Assembly (NCBI GenBank): GCA_016785225.1
Contig: JAFBJZ010000381.1
Span: 483,501-547,500 of the forward strand
Origin: Psettodes erumei
Taxonomy: Eukaryota > Chordata > Actinopteri > Pleuronectiformes > Psettodidae
DNA: 64,000 nt
Direction: 5' to 3'
A program made the position numbers and the translations under genes. This document shows, piece by piece, positions 1 through 12,134 of the stretch (positions within the stretch are counted from its first letter, which is position 1; each line of letters opens with the position of its first letter). Below the pieces are notes generated by a model. That model was not told where the DNA came from. It ran no database searches and saw only the letters and a list, made by a program, of their open reading frames with translations.

Positions 1-3000
1 GACTTTGCCCCGACCTTCCAAAAGAAGTTCCACGATAAGGTATTTCAAGCGACACGCAACAATCACATTAGAAATCATGACACAATCACATTTCACTGCT
101 TTACACTAACCCTTTTTTCCCTTCCAGGTGATCTCGGCGCTGCTCCAGACCATGGAAGACCAGAGCAACCCCCGGGTGCAGGCGCACGCCGCTGCCGCCC
201 TCATCAACTTCACAGAGGACTGTCCCAAGTCGCTGCTCATCCCGTATCTGGACAGCCTGGTGCAGCACCTTCACGTCATCATGGTGGCCAAACTGCAAGA
301 GGTACGGGCGTTCGGAGCTGCGGGACGACGGCCCCGAGACAAACGAGGAGGCGTCTCTCGCTGCTAACAATCCTCCCTCTCCCCAGCTGATCCAGAAGGG
401 CACCAAGCTGGTCCTGGAGCAGGTGGTGACGTCCATCGCCTCAGTGGCAGACACGGCCGAGGAGAAGTTTGTGCCGTACTACGACCTGTTCATGTCCTCG
501 CTCAAGCACATCGTGGAGAACGCGGTGCAGAAGGAGCTGCGGCTGCTCCGGGGCAAGACCATAGAGTGCATCAGCCTCATCGGCCTGGCCGTCGGCAAGG
601 ACAAGGTACTCGATCTGCCCGCCGAGGACGTGAAAGTAACTTCCTGGTTAAACAATGGCTGCTTTCTCACGCTTTAACCCCCCGCACGTCCGTCCCTCTC
701 TCAGTTCATGCCAGACGCCTCTGCCGTCATGCAGCTGCTCCTCAAAACCCAGACAGACTTCAATGACCTGGAGGATGACGATCCTCAGGTAGGCGCGACC
801 CGGGCGACCTTTCCCCAGACGGACCCGACTTCCTGCACTTCGACCCACCTCTTTTGTTTTGTGCGCTCGGTTTAGATCTCGTACATGATCTCTGCCTGGG
901 CCAGGATGTGTAAGATCCTGGGGAAGGAGTTCCAGCAGTATCTGCCTGTGGTGATGGGCCCCCTGATGAAGACGGCCTCCATCAAGCCCGAGGTGGCCCT
1001 CCTGGACAGTAAGTGGCACGAAAGCTGATGACTACGTGTACGTACAGGTTGACGTGTGTTAGATCTATATGTGAAAATATGTCTGTCTCTCGCAGCCCAG
1101 GACATGGAGAACATATCGGAGGACGACGGCTGGGAGTTTGTCAACCTGGGAGACCAGCAGAGTTTCGGCATCAAGACGGCCGGGCTGGAGGAGAAGGCCA
1201 CCGCCTGTCAGATGCTGGTGAGTCTACGAGTGACGCGTGAACGATCCCGGAGGCGGATCCGGAAGTGATGACCGTCTGTGTGCCGCTGGGGCCTGCAGGT
1301 AAAATGTCCCATGTTTTGTTTTTTCAGGTGTGTTATGCCAAAGAGCTGAAGGAGGGTTTTGTGGAATACACGGAGCAGGTGGTGAAGCTGATGGTTCCTC
1401 TTCTCAAGTTCTACTTCCACGATGATATCCTTTCGTTGCAGTCATCGGCCAAAAAAAAAAGCCGACATCGAAAAATGCGCGTCCTTTCTTTGGTCCTCGA
1501 TACTTTTTCCCTAACTTTTCCTGCCACGCGTGCGGGTGGCCGCCGCCGAGTCCATGCCCCTGCTGCTGGAGTGCGCTCGGGTTCGGGGGCCAGAGTACCT
1601 GACCCAGATGTGGCACTTCATGTGCGACGCCCTCATCAAGGCCATCGGCACCGAGCCGGACTCCGACGTCCTGTCGGAAATCATGCACTCTTTCGCCAAG
1701 GTAACGCTTAGCGGACGGGAACGCGGCTTTGCGGCGTGTCTGCTCCGACTGACTTGGCCTCTGCGTTGTTCCGCCAGTGCATCGAGCTGATGGGCGACGG
1801 GTGTCTGAACAACGAGCATTTCGAGGAGCTGGGCGGCATCCTGAAGGGGAAACTGGAGGAGCACTTTAAGAACCAGGAGCTCAGACAGGGTGAGCCGCCG
1901 TTCGCAGCCGCAGAATGCGAACGTTTGGGTCTGAAGATGTCTTCACGTGCATAATCCTCCCTCTGTCCACACAGCCAAGAGACAGGACGAAGACTACGAC
2001 GAGCAGGTGGAGGAAACATTACAAGACGAGGTGGGGTTTTTTTTTTCCTCGGACTGATTGACGTCACGTGAGGCTGAATGTTGAGCTCAGGATTAAGTCG
2101 GACTGTACCATCCGTCTCCCCCCTCAGGATGAGAATGACGTGTACATCCTGACCAAAGTGTCAGACATCTTGCACTCGGTGTTCAGCAGTTACAAAGAGA
2201 AGGTGCTGCCTTGGTTCGAACAGCTGCTGCAGCTCATCGTCCAGCTGATTGTAAGTACTTCCTGTTCTTAGAAAATTGCGCGCGGGGTGGCGAAAAAAAT
2301 TCGAAGCAGTCGCTGAGTCGAGCGTCCTCCCGTCTTCAGTGTCCCAACAGGCCGTGGGCGGACAGACAGTGGGGCCTGTGCATCTTCGACGACGTGGTGG
2401 AGCACTGCAGCCCCTCCTCTTTCAAATACGCAGAGTACTTCCTGCGGCCGATGCTGCAGTCGCTGTGTGACTCGAGCCCCGAGGTGCGGCAGGCGGCCGC
2501 CTACGGCGTCGGCGTCATGGCTCAGTACGGAGGGGAGAGCTACCGCCCGTTCTGTACAGGTAAGCCCTGGCGCTGGCCTTCGCTCGCAATGAGGATGATG
2601 ATGATGGCGGCGTTGCTTTTAGCTAATGGCGCGGTGCTTTTTTTTTTTTTGTTCCTTGGTCCAGAGGCCATCCCCCTGCTGGTCAGAGTCATCCAGGCGG
2701 CGGACTCGCGCTCCAAGGAAAACGTCAACGCCACGGAGAACTGCATCTCCGCCGTCGGGAAGGTGATGAGGTTCCGGCCCGAGTGCGTCAACGTCAACGA
2801 GATCCTTCCCCACTGGCTCAGCTGGCTACCGCTCAACGAGGACAAAGAGGAGGCCGTCCACACGTTTGACTTTCTGTGTGACCTCATCGAGAGGTTGGTC
2901 AGCCTCCGCTTAATTGTGCCAAGGCGGAAATTGCTATTTTTTTTCTTTTAAACCCTCCTGCTGATCATCTTTTTTTTTTTTCTCCCTCCGCAGCAACAAC

Positions 3001-3366
3001 CCCATCGTCCTCGGGCCGGACAACTCCAACCTTCCCAAAATCTTCCTCATCATCGCCGACGGCGTCGCACAACGAGTCGGTCAAGAGCGAGGACGCCTGC
3101 AGCAAACGGCTCGCGAACGTCATCCGTCAAGTACAGGTGAGTCTCTTCTCTGTCGTCGCCGCAGGAAACTGCGTCTGAGTTTGGATGAAAGACATCGGCG
3201 TCCATATTTTACCACAAAACTTTTTTTTGTACTTTGTGCGGACTATCAGCATCTTGTCCTCGTGTTGTCGTCCCCCCAGGTGTCAGCGGGATTGTGGACG
3301 CAGTGCGTATCAACGCTGAACGAGACGCAGCAGAAAGCCATACAGGACCTACTGAACACTGCCTGA
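1..3366 (+). CDS. ipo5: Importin-5 (karyopherin beta-3), 3' part
   Basis: HEAT-repeat nuclear import receptor that binds ribosomal proteins, histones and other cargo and releases them on RanGTP. The N-terminal part lies off the left edge. Exons: 1-39, 128-301, 387-605, 705-788, 876-1008, 1096-1217, 1328-1424, 1528-1700, 1778-1889, 1975-2030, 2128-2250, 2340-2559, 2665-2893, 2994-3136, 3280-3366 (stop 3364-3366). The spliced translation follows vertebrate IPO5 almost residue for residue as I remember it, e.g. [16 protein letters not shown] and the C-terminus [12 protein letters not shown]. Introns are about 75-145 bp. All are GT-AG except 1425-1527, which is AT-AC with U12-type signals. Exon phases agree throughout except in 2994-3136, where one surplus base near 3066-3071 breaks the frame; phase arithmetic (449+143 nt) needs one base fewer. 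The break could be a sequencing error or a real lesion. Identification is very secure. Confidence 0.95.
1425..1527 (+). other. ipo5: U12-type AT-AC intron of ipo5
   Basis: A 103 bp intron with donor ATATCCTTT, terminal AC, and a branch-point match TTTTCCCTAAC at 1505-1515 whose branch A lies 13-14 nt from the acceptor. These are the hallmarks of minor-spliceosome introns. Joining G of 1424 to GC of 1528-1529 gives the expected importin-5 sequence [12 protein letters not shown]. No GT-AG alternative in the interval restores this sequence. Confidence 0.9.
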
Positions 3367-4460
3367 GCCCGAACACGCCTCACCCCCCTCCCCCCACCCA
3401 CCCACCCACCAGTCACCTCCCCGCTCTCTTAAAAAGCCCATGAAGAAGAAAAGCCGAGACTCCTGGATTTCCTCCATACACTCCCTCCTCTTTCCTCCCG
3501 CTCTCATCTGTAGTGTGTATGGATGCCGGCTTCACCCCCCCCACCAACCCCACTATTATAGAACCCCCACCTACATTCAGAAGACTGGGGGAGCAGGTTG
3601 GATATTTGACAATGGAGGACATTGGCCATCCACCGCAAAGACTTTCACCCTGCATTCAAGGAAGCGGGAACCGTCGCCCATCAGTGAGCCCCGTCTTTAA
3701 TCGCCGTCAACATGTCTTCTATCCGGACGTTTTGTTTCTAACCATTCCCCGATGTGCGACGCGTCCTCGCCGTCAACGTGCGGGGGAGGGGGGGACTCGC
3801 TCTCCACGTAGCCCAACACAAACTCATTGGACAGTCAGGCTCAGAGGGGGGCCATGGTGGGGAGAATTGGGGACAGGACATTCTAGTGGACTGAGCAAAT
3901 GAAAGAGGTGAAAATGCACACTGGGCAACCACTGCCCGTCTCCTGTGAATTTTTTTTTTTTTTTTGTATCTTTATTTTATTTTTAATTTTTTTTTCCGTT
4001 CCGTGTTCCCAGTGGTACCTGGGGGGAAACGGCCTCTGTGTGCCACAGTTCCAGAGGATGCGTTTAGAAAAGAGAAAAAAAAAAAAAAAAAGTTAACGGC
4101 ATGTTTGTTTAAGTGGCTAACTCTAGAAAATACAAATAGCTAGGAAATTTACATCACCGTCGTCCGGGGAGAGCCGACGTGGACTTCAAGCAGCTTTCCT
4201 CCATCGCCTTTCGGACGGCCGGACGAGGACGTCTGAAGATGGCGGAACGGTTTCTCGGGCCCCTTCGGGCGCCGCTGCGAGGGAAAAGGGGCTCTGGGAA
4301 AGTCGGTCACGGCCACAAGGAGGGACGTGGATCGCGAGATAGTATTCGTAAAGCGCGTGCTACCATACTAATTAAAACGTTATGGTTTCGACCCCTTCAC
4401 AGTCCTGCAGGTATGTGATGGAAAATACCAACAATAAAATTCCATTTGAGAATTCTGAGA
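3367..4460 (+). other. ipo5: ipo5 3' UTR
   Basis: Non-coding sequence after the importin-5 stop, with T-rich (3949-3997) and A-rich (4077-4091) runs and an AATAAA at 4433-4438 that is the best candidate poly(A) signal. No conserved reading frame was recognised here. The UTR length is inferred. Confidence 0.6.
4433..4438 (+). terminator. ipo5: Poly(A) signal, probably ipo5
   Basis: AATAAA about 1.07 kb after the stop codon, the first canonical hexamer I noticed on this strand downstream of the gene. Confidence 0.5.
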
Positions 4461-4858
4461 AATGGGTGTTCTTCATTCGTTGGGACGCTTTGGGAAATAC
4501 GCGCGCTACTTTTCCTGCGAGGTACCACTCGCATCATTTTCCGGTTTTGTTTTTCCATCGCTCAGTGAGTTCTGGACCAAACAAACCTACGACCCAAAAC
4601 GTGTTTTTAATCACGTATTTTAATATCGACACGAGGAAACACCAATCAACATCACGTTCTGCGTTTCATCAGCGTATTTCCCAAAATGTCTTCCTTTTTA
4701 AAGCTTTGACAGGCTACACAGAGTCGTCGTTTTTTTTTTTTTTTTTGACTTGAGCTGAATCCGGTCTGTCGGCGCGTCGCTGGCGATAACGCTGCGTCTC
4801 CTCCACCCCGGGGCAACCCCGTCCGATCACTGGAGACACCACTTTTTCAAGCCATGCT

Positions 4859-4864
4859 TTTATT
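4859..4864 (-). terminator. atg13: Poly(A) signal, probably atg13
   Basis: AATAAA on the minus strand about 1.2 kb after the atg13 stop codon. It is assigned by position only. Confidence 0.45.
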
Positions 4865-5800
4865 AGGACACCTAGACCGACAGCAAATGTTTAAATTAAA
4901 GCTTCCGACCGACCTCGACAGCAGTCGTGGGTGGTGGCCAGGCGCCCTCTGGAGACGGCTGGAAGTGCGTTGGTCTCACCTTCTTCCTTTTTACAAAATC
5001 CCAAAAATATACATATGCACTTGTACACAGGTCTGCGAATACAGAGTTCAGGAGGAGGTTAAAACCAATGCAACAGTCCTGCATGGAGATCTCCACGCTA
5101 ACTTTGCTGCTATTAAAGTAGTGTTGTCACACAGAGAGGTGTTTCTAATTCATCGGCCGTCAGATGCAGTGGACAAAATATTAGAAACGCCTGCGAAGGC
5201 TCCAACAAGAACCACAGCCACTGAAATGACTAAAGTAGAATCAGAACATTATGATCGTTATTATCATTTTAATCTGTTGCATTAGCTTTAGCGACACGTA
5301 TTCTATTAATGGTGTGTGTGTCTTCTCTGTCTTTGCACATTAAGGGACGTCGTAAATTCGCTTTAAATCCCACCGGGGCCACTTGCTGACCTCGGCATCC
5401 CCAGTCCAGCTGGAGACACCCGGCCAGGTTGAATCAGCGGGGCTCGCCCCTTCTTTCGAGTTGCCGTTGAACCTGCCAATGTCGCGAGAGCGGCGTGTTT
5501 TTGAGTCGCAGCGCAGAAGTTGCGGTCGCCGTACGGCCAAGCGCGATTTTTCGCCGCCCAGGCCAGCTTTTCGAGATCTGAAGTCCCGTCGCACAATCGG
5601 CAGAGGTTTGGTTTGCGGAGTTCTTTCATCCTTTGGATATGATCAGAGAGGCCATGGCGTAAAGGAGGGGAGGGAGAGGTTGACAGACAACCCTATGATC
5701 ATCTGATTTCCTGATTGAACACTGATGGCAGGAGCAACTTTGTGCTACATCGAAAATAAAGTTCGTTTCAGTGTGAATTAACACTACCAGACCAGGGGAG

Positions 5801-5823
5801 GTGTGTGTGTGTGTGTGTGTGTG
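5801..5823. repeat. (TG)n microsatellite
   Basis: About eleven GT units in the presumed atg13 3' UTR. Confidence 0.9.
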
Positions 5824-6075
5824 CCAGTGTCAGAGGAAATAATACAGTATTTACAGTGAGGAGGACTATCTGTGTAAGCCGGTAAGCGAGGTGAGCGTGC
5901 TGGACGTGAAGGGCAAGAGGAACACGTCAGAAATGAGGAGCTTCACATTGAAACGCAGCGATCGAGTCTGAGTGATTCTCACAGGACAAACGACGACAGA
6001 GACTCCCATCATCCATTTAGTCTTTCCTCACTTGTAAGTCCTCTCCTTCGGGGGGGGGGGCTCTTCCGCCTCCCT

Positions 6076-6794
6076 CTACTGGAGCATGTCCACAAAGGCG
6101 TCGAACTCGTCTATGTTTTTCTCGTAGACGGCCAGTTTCTCCGGCAGCGAGTCCTGCGGGGAGAGATAGAGAGAAAAGCGAATCGCGGTTAGTTGCGCGA
6201 TAAAAAACCCCCAAAACAAACAAGAACATAATTAACCGAGTTGGAAAAGCCTGTTACCAGGTCGTCAGCCATCGACTGGGAGCTGATGTGCAGCGAGAGG
6301 CTGGCCAGTTGTGGAGGGTTCTGGAACTCTCTGTAGAAGGTGCCGAGATCCATCGGCAACAAGTCATCTTTAGAGAAGGCTGGTCGCTACAAATGGACAC
6401 GGAGACCGTTTTAATTCACAGTTTTCCAAACTTGATGTCATCAGTACTTAGTCCAACAAAATATTCTAAGGGAAAGCCCCAGCAGCCGGAGAGACTCCCA
6501 ACAACAAGTACGCACAAAGTCGACCATGACGAAATCGTCCTGCTGGCCCGATCCCTCTGAGCCCTGAGAATGAAGGCTGGCCTGCAGGGGGGACGGGCAG
6601 GGAGGGGAGTCTGGAGGCTGCACCTGAACACACACACACACACACACACAAACAGAAAAATATCTTCATTTTACTGTTCAGATGGAAGCATAAACCCCGG
6701 AAATGCGATCTACAGTTACCATGGGATCATTCTCCTCTGAATCCAGGCCTCGAGGAGCAAACGCTGCAAATGGCAGGTCCAGGCTGGCTGCTGT

Positions 6795-6849
<55 letters not shown>

Positions 6850-8218
6850 GTGTAACTTCAGTAGGGTGGTCAGTTCCAAAACGCAGGACAGAAACACAAC
6901 TCACTCAACCAGATTTACCTGTGTGCTGGGTTTGTTGACAAAGGCTCCCACTTTCCTTGTGAACGCATTGAGAGACTCCACCGGGTCGGAGGGAGAAACA
7001 CTCCTCCTGCCCCCTTCATCCCTCCTTCCTTCTCCAAGCTGCGACAGACCTTCATCATCACCGCTGGGACGAAAAAGGAGGAGACGCCGTCGGTCAGCAA
7101 CCCAAACAACCCTGCCGCGTTTATTTCACGACGCAGGAACGGAGACGCTGAATTCATGGGACGTCAGGAGAGACGCACCTGCTGCCGGGTGTGGTGGGGG
7201 CATGCTCGACTGTCAGATGGGCATCTGCTCCATGAGGAGCATGGGCAGGAACCAGCACAACACCGCCCTCCTTCCCAGCATGCAGTACCTGAAAGGCGAA
7301 AAACAGGGGCAGAGCAATCAATCAAATACAGTTTAATCTCAGTGTTAACCAGATGGATTATACCAATAGTTGATTTGTTTAAGATTATATTGGTGATTTT
7401 ATTAAATAAAAATCAGACAGTAATATAACTGTTGATATTTTTAATTTTAATCCCTTAAAGGATTGCTTAAACTTGGTTTTACAAGTATGTTTGGATATTT
7501 AGTCCAAGATACAGGACATGAAAAAGCCCGTTAGTGCCCTCTGGTGGACAAAGTGGGCACGTCAACTGTCAGAACTTTTAATCTGTGATTTGTATTAATG
7601 TCTTTTCCTTGTCCCTGGAAATGATTCATTGTATAAAGCGGACAAAGAGACCATCATCTTATCACACCTGTAATGGAGACATTACATAAATAGATGTTTG
7701 GAGGGTCTGTGTTCCAACTTCAGCATAACTGATGGGCTACATGATGTATTTGGTGAGTGAGTGGTTGCATCACCTGGTTTGGATTGCCAGCAGGGTGACA
7801 AAGATCACCGGCCGCTGCTGGAGCCGCAGGCTGGTAGGACAACCTGGAAGTGTACAGCTGGAGAGAGAGAGAGACAGAGGTAACGTTAATCCCGAAACAC
7901 AAGGGATTTAAGGTTTGATGGGATGCAGAGTTGCGGTGCAGACACACACAAAGTGTTGTCAGAAACGTTACGGTCAGATAGATCATAGATTAATGGGGCT
8001 ACTGCGGCGCACACGTGATGGAGATGGTAAAAGGTTACGATGAATCGAACCAAACTAAAGCATCAAGCTCCATGCAGAAGTGAGTGAAGAACTTTAAAAC
8101 ACAGTCAGAAAGGGAGGACGGGGAAAAAAATGTTGTCTGATATAAGTCTGACACACCGGGGAGCAACACACACCCCACAACCTTGTTCAAACTCAACTGT
8201 TCAGTACAGTTTCAGGGT

Positions 8219-8263
<45 letters not shown>

Positions 8264-10732
8264 ATGCTATCACAGGGGCCAGTGCAGACTCACAGTGTGA
8301 GTGACAAGTCCAGGAGCCACTGGGAGCTGCAGACTGTCCAGAGGGAGGGGCTTAGGCAGTTTAGAGGGAGACGGACTCAGTGTGCAAACACACTAAGATA
8401 ATGTACACACACACACACACACGGATAAACGTAAAGTAAAAAAGACAACGGGATAAGAAAAAAGACAAAGAGAGAAAAGAGAAAGTGAAATGAAAAACAG
8501 GTATGAAATCAGAGAGAAGAAGTCACAGGATAAAGTGAAGGGAACGGCAACTGAGCGTTTCCTACCTGAGAGGGAGGAGAGGTGGAGAAGGAGGTGGTGC
8601 AGACCTCCTGTGAATCCTGAACACCTGCAAACGGCCCTCCGTCGTCTTCATCTGGAGCTCTGGATACACGCGCACAAATAATTTATCTCAGTTAGGCACA
8701 TCCGACTGCAGCTCTGTTTCTGCGGTTGCTATGCGAACTTAGGTATGTGAAAGGTCGCTTTCACCTCCAGAGCGTTCTGTAGCTACCTGTAGTTGCAGGG
8801 CTGTCCCACGTTTGCAGGTCGCTGGCTGCTGCAGGGAGGATCCACAAAATGATCCACAATGATCCCCATGATTGGCGCCGATCGCTCAAACTGCCTGCAG
8901 AGGGAGACATTTCCAACAGTGGATCTCATTATGTAAAGGAACGAAGCCCCGGAGCGACAGAAACGTTTCTGAATAAAATAAGCAACTTCCTCTGGAAGAA
9001 AGTTATGTTGGTGTAAATGTCGTGTGTTGGACACCTGTTCGACATGAATGCCAGGTTGGTGCGGTAGGCACACGAAAGCGTGACTGTGCCAACAGGGGTG
9101 CCGACGACACCGACACGCACCGTCTGAAAACCTTACAAACAAGACAGAAACCTCGGTTGACAAACGTTCAAAATACGCTGCCATTGCCTCATATGCTGCT
9201 GTAAACTTCAATTGGGAGATCACTCATGGGGTCATACATCTTATGTTTTAATGTATGTTTACAGTTAAACAGGTGGTGATCTTGTGCACACTGGCTGTAA
9301 ACCCCACTCGAGGCTATTGCTGTCAGTGATTTAAGACATGTCGGTCAAGAAGCTGGGTTTACAGTTACCTTCCCCTAATCCGCTCAGCTGCACTTCCCCA
9401 AAGTAAATCCTGGGAAGAAGAGAGACAGAAACAAGACAAACCTGCGAGTTGGGATTACGGACTGAAAATTCACAAACAGCCCAAATAATAACGGCAAAGC
9501 TGGCGGCAGATAAAAGTTGGCGCGGCTTGGCAGTAAATCAGAACAGTCCACACACCTGTATAATATGACGTAGTCATGTCCCTGCTTTCTGGACAGTTTA
9601 TAGGCGGGTGTTACTCTGGTGATGGCCAGCAGAGACTTCAGAAGGACAGACAGACGGTTGTACACTGTATATGACACCTTGATGTCCTTATCGCACCTGC
9701 AACAGAAACAGACAACACAATGACTCATTAGAGTGCAGCAGCCTGGTGGTTATTTCAGATAAATGTCACAGTAATATGAAAAATACTGCCACTGTATACT
9801 AAGACTTATAAAAGACAAACAAACATAGGCCGCATTGACACATCTCATATGTCATGAAAAAAGTGTAAAACCATTTGGCTCGTTGATCAATACGAAAAAC
9901 AAAACCCACTCACTTTTCATTCATCTCCAGGCACCAAGTCTCTAACTCCATCGAGTCACCCTGAGTGGGACAGAAACACAGACAGATGAGCAGAGGATAA
10001 TAAAACATGGACGCAGGAGATGAACTGCTGTTGCTCCCCTGACGGAGGTTTTACCTCCGATGTCTTCAGGGAGATCTCGACACACATGGAGCGGCCGATG
10101 CCTGGAAGCTGACCGGCCAGTGCCTTCTTGGCCTCATGGGTCACCTCTGGGATATCTTTGATGGCCAAATTAAACTAGAAGAAAAAACAATCCATTTTAT
10201 ACTCAAAGAAGGAGACAAAGAGTCAACACAAACTGGACATACGCATTATATAAAATCTTTTTTTGGAATCCAATCATTTAATACAAAAACAGGGGGAAGG
10301 TCAGAATTAGTTTACCCAGTCAGAGCCTGTAGGTGATGAAGATGAGCGGGTGCAGATTTTCTCTCCAAGACGGGCTTGGACTATCACCTGTACAGTCTAC
10401 AAACACAGAACCGGACATCAGAAACCAAACTTTGAGCAGTCATCATGAAAACAGGCCATATGCCAAATGTTGACAGGACCGTAGTCATGGCAACTCGTGG
10501 CATGTTAACAAATAAAATTTGATGTACCATTGGTTTAAGGAACATAAGCAGCATAAGGCTGCAGGACCACATTTGAGGCTTCAAAATGTCCCTGTCGTGG
10601 GGCGAGATTCATGTTTCTCTGCATATACTTGTTGTGTCAAAAAGCATCGAAAGAGGAACTTACCTTCAAGGCAAAGAACTTAATGAACTTGTCCAAGTCT
10701 TTTTTATCCTGGGGACTTAGGTCACTGTCCAT
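6076..10732 (-). CDS. atg13: Autophagy-related protein 13
   Basis: Scaffold subunit of the ULK1-ATG13-FIP200-ATG101 complex that starts autophagosome formation in the cytosol. Exons, 5' to 3': 10732-10664, 10396-10316, 10174-10055, 9960-9914, 9696-9556, 9409-9369, 9131-9035, 8894-8787, 8659-8566, 7857-7774, 7288-7179, 7063-6919, 6797-6720, 6623-6516, 6386-6258, 6153-6076. All phases agree and give about 509 aa, close to the roughly 480-517 aa of human isoforms. The N-terminus MDSDLSPQDKKDLDKFIKFF opens a HORMA domain (about residues 1-200, including AIKDIPEVTHEAKKAL and VSYTVYNRLSVLLKSLLA). A Ser/Pro-rich disordered middle follows. Near residues 436-439 lies the LC3-interacting motif (FVMV in DDFVMVDF), split from its RPAF extension by an intron. 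The C-terminus is EFDAFVDMLQ. Two acceptors, for exons 6797-6720 and 6623-6516, have UG repeats in place of a pyrimidine tract. The gene is head-to-head with harbi1. The 5' UTR exon was not resolved. Confidence 0.96.
6624..6650. repeat. atg13: (CA)n repeat abutting an atg13 acceptor
   Basis: About eleven CA units. On the transcribed strand this is a UG tract ending only a few bases before the AG of the 6623-6516 exon. Confidence 0.9.
6798..6848. repeat. atg13: (CA)n repeat abutting an atg13 acceptor
   Basis: About 24 CA units. In the transcript this is a UG tract of roughly 48 nt running directly into the UAG of the 3' splice site of exon 6797-6720, with no pyrimidine tract between. Confidence 0.95.
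7289..7773 (-). other. atg13: atg13 intron with CTCF-like site
   Basis: Intron between exons 7857-7774 and 7288-7179. It is AT-rich, with nothing coding recognised. A perfect CTCF-consensus match sits at 7533-7547. Confidence 0.6.
7533..7547 (-). promoter_or_regulatory. CTCF-like binding motif
   Basis: The plus-strand sequence AGTGCCCTCTGGTGG is the reverse complement of the vertebrate CTCF core CCASYAGRKGGCRSY with all 15 positions satisfied. Occupancy is not shown by sequence alone. Confidence 0.5.
8225..8262. repeat. (CA)n microsatellite
   Basis: About 19 CA units in an atg13 intron. A shorter CA tract lies at 8405-8422. Confidence 0.95.
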
Positions 10733-12134
10733 GTTGACACGACCCTGCAATCCAGCATGACAGCCCATTGGAGACGGACATAAGACACCTTTATAAACTG
10801 ATTGTAACCCACTTTCAACTATGACAAACTGTTGTGGTCACGCTTTTTAACATTAAACCAGAGTAAAGAAATAAAAAAAATCTTTCAATATACAATTGCG
10901 AGTATAAAAATGCTTGGCAGCTGCATTGACACAGCAGTTCAGTAACCGAAAAGCCAAACTTTGACCCAAACAAAATGCCTTTAGCAGTAGCATGAAAAAT
11001 ACTGTCTCACACAACCGTTTTAACCCTTCGTACAGTTTTTATCACAAGCTAACAAGTGAGGCCTCCACGTTTACATGAAATTGTCCGGCAAAATATGGAG
11101 GTCATGTTAAATTACAGGACCCTGACAGCTACCTGACACGGTTCACTATATCTCCTAGCAAATTAAAAAGCTACAATACCGCCATTTCCTCCGCAATTAC
11201 TTGACGTTTACGTTTCTTAAAAGCGAGACAAGGACGCTGTTCTGGTGACCTGCTGGACAACTAGCATTAGCCAGTGGCTAATGTTAGCTAGCTAGCATAA
11301 TACGACGCACTTTGCCGCGAACACAAAACAGCGAAACTTACATGAATTTTTTCCTTAGTAATGGAGCTTCAATAACATAAAAACACAAGTTAGCGAATGT
11401 GACATGAGAGGTTGTGTTCCACAAAATTTTAGACGCCCATTTCAGTCGGACACAACGTCAGCAGCGGCTCTGCTACTCGTCTGTTTATCTTCTCCATGTC
11501 GACGTGTTTAGTTAACAGCACTTTCACAGAAGCACTTTCGTGGATTCTTGTGTCAACGTAATGAAAGATAAAGCATAATAAACATATTAAACTATACCTT
11601 TGACGACAAAACAAGAAAACTTAGTTTTAAAAACCCTTTTACTGAAAAAAATATGTGCATGCAAAATACACGATAAACGCAACATTATTTATCGAATCTG
11701 CGAACGTACTTCACAAGTTATATGTACCTGTGGCTTGTTTTGGTGGACAAATGCTGCATGACTTAGGTAAAGTAAACGCGTTTTCCTCACTATGGCAACG
11801 ATGAAATGTACATTTTGTTCTTTCGTGTAAAGCTATGTGACTCCGGTGGTTTGCATAGTCCTTTCCACAAGCAGGCAAAGTCAAAATTAGGACAGTTTAG
11901 ATGCCAAGTAACGATGCTAGCTCACGTTAGCTACTTACTGATAACAGAGAAACTATGAATATCTGCAGATCTGCTGATAAAAAGATGGTGTAGAAGAAGA
12001 AGAAGTATAATATGGAGATGATTAGCTTAACACATGGTGTAAATATACCAATATAGCTATCAAGTACGAACAATACAAGGATCTTATAATGGGTCCAAGT
12101 TGTTTATTGATGTAACTTTATTATTGCCCACAGC
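10733..12134. promoter_or_regulatory. Head-to-head atg13/harbi1 upstream region
   Basis: 1.4 kb between the atg13 ATG (10732, minus) and the harbi1 ATG (12135, plus). It must hold both promoters and the 5' UTRs. The harbi1 ATG follows a pyrimidine-poor cag at 12131-12133, which may be the acceptor of a 5' UTR intron. A GTAAGT on the minus strand near 11337-11342 could end an atg13 5' UTR exon. No TATA box or coding frame was recognised. The assignment rests on gene orientation. Confidence 0.5.

Larger units (their letters stand above)
4839..6075 (-). other. atg13: atg13 3' UTR
   Basis: Sequence following the atg13 stop on the minus strand. It ends near an AATAAA (plus-strand tttatt at 4859-4864) and includes a (TG)n tract at 5801-5823. 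Several open frames occur but none resembles a known protein. The 4460-4839 interval between this UTR and that of ipo5 shows nothing I can identify, so the two genes converge tail-to-tail. Confidence 0.5.

Noticed and set aside
101..454. 117-codon minus-strand frame across importin-5 exons
   Set aside because: It is antisense to two well-matched ipo5 exons. Its openness follows from the GC-rich coding strand.
6770..7336. 188-codon plus-strand frame near atg13
   Set aside because: It is mostly a translated CA repeat plus the antisense of two atg13 exons.
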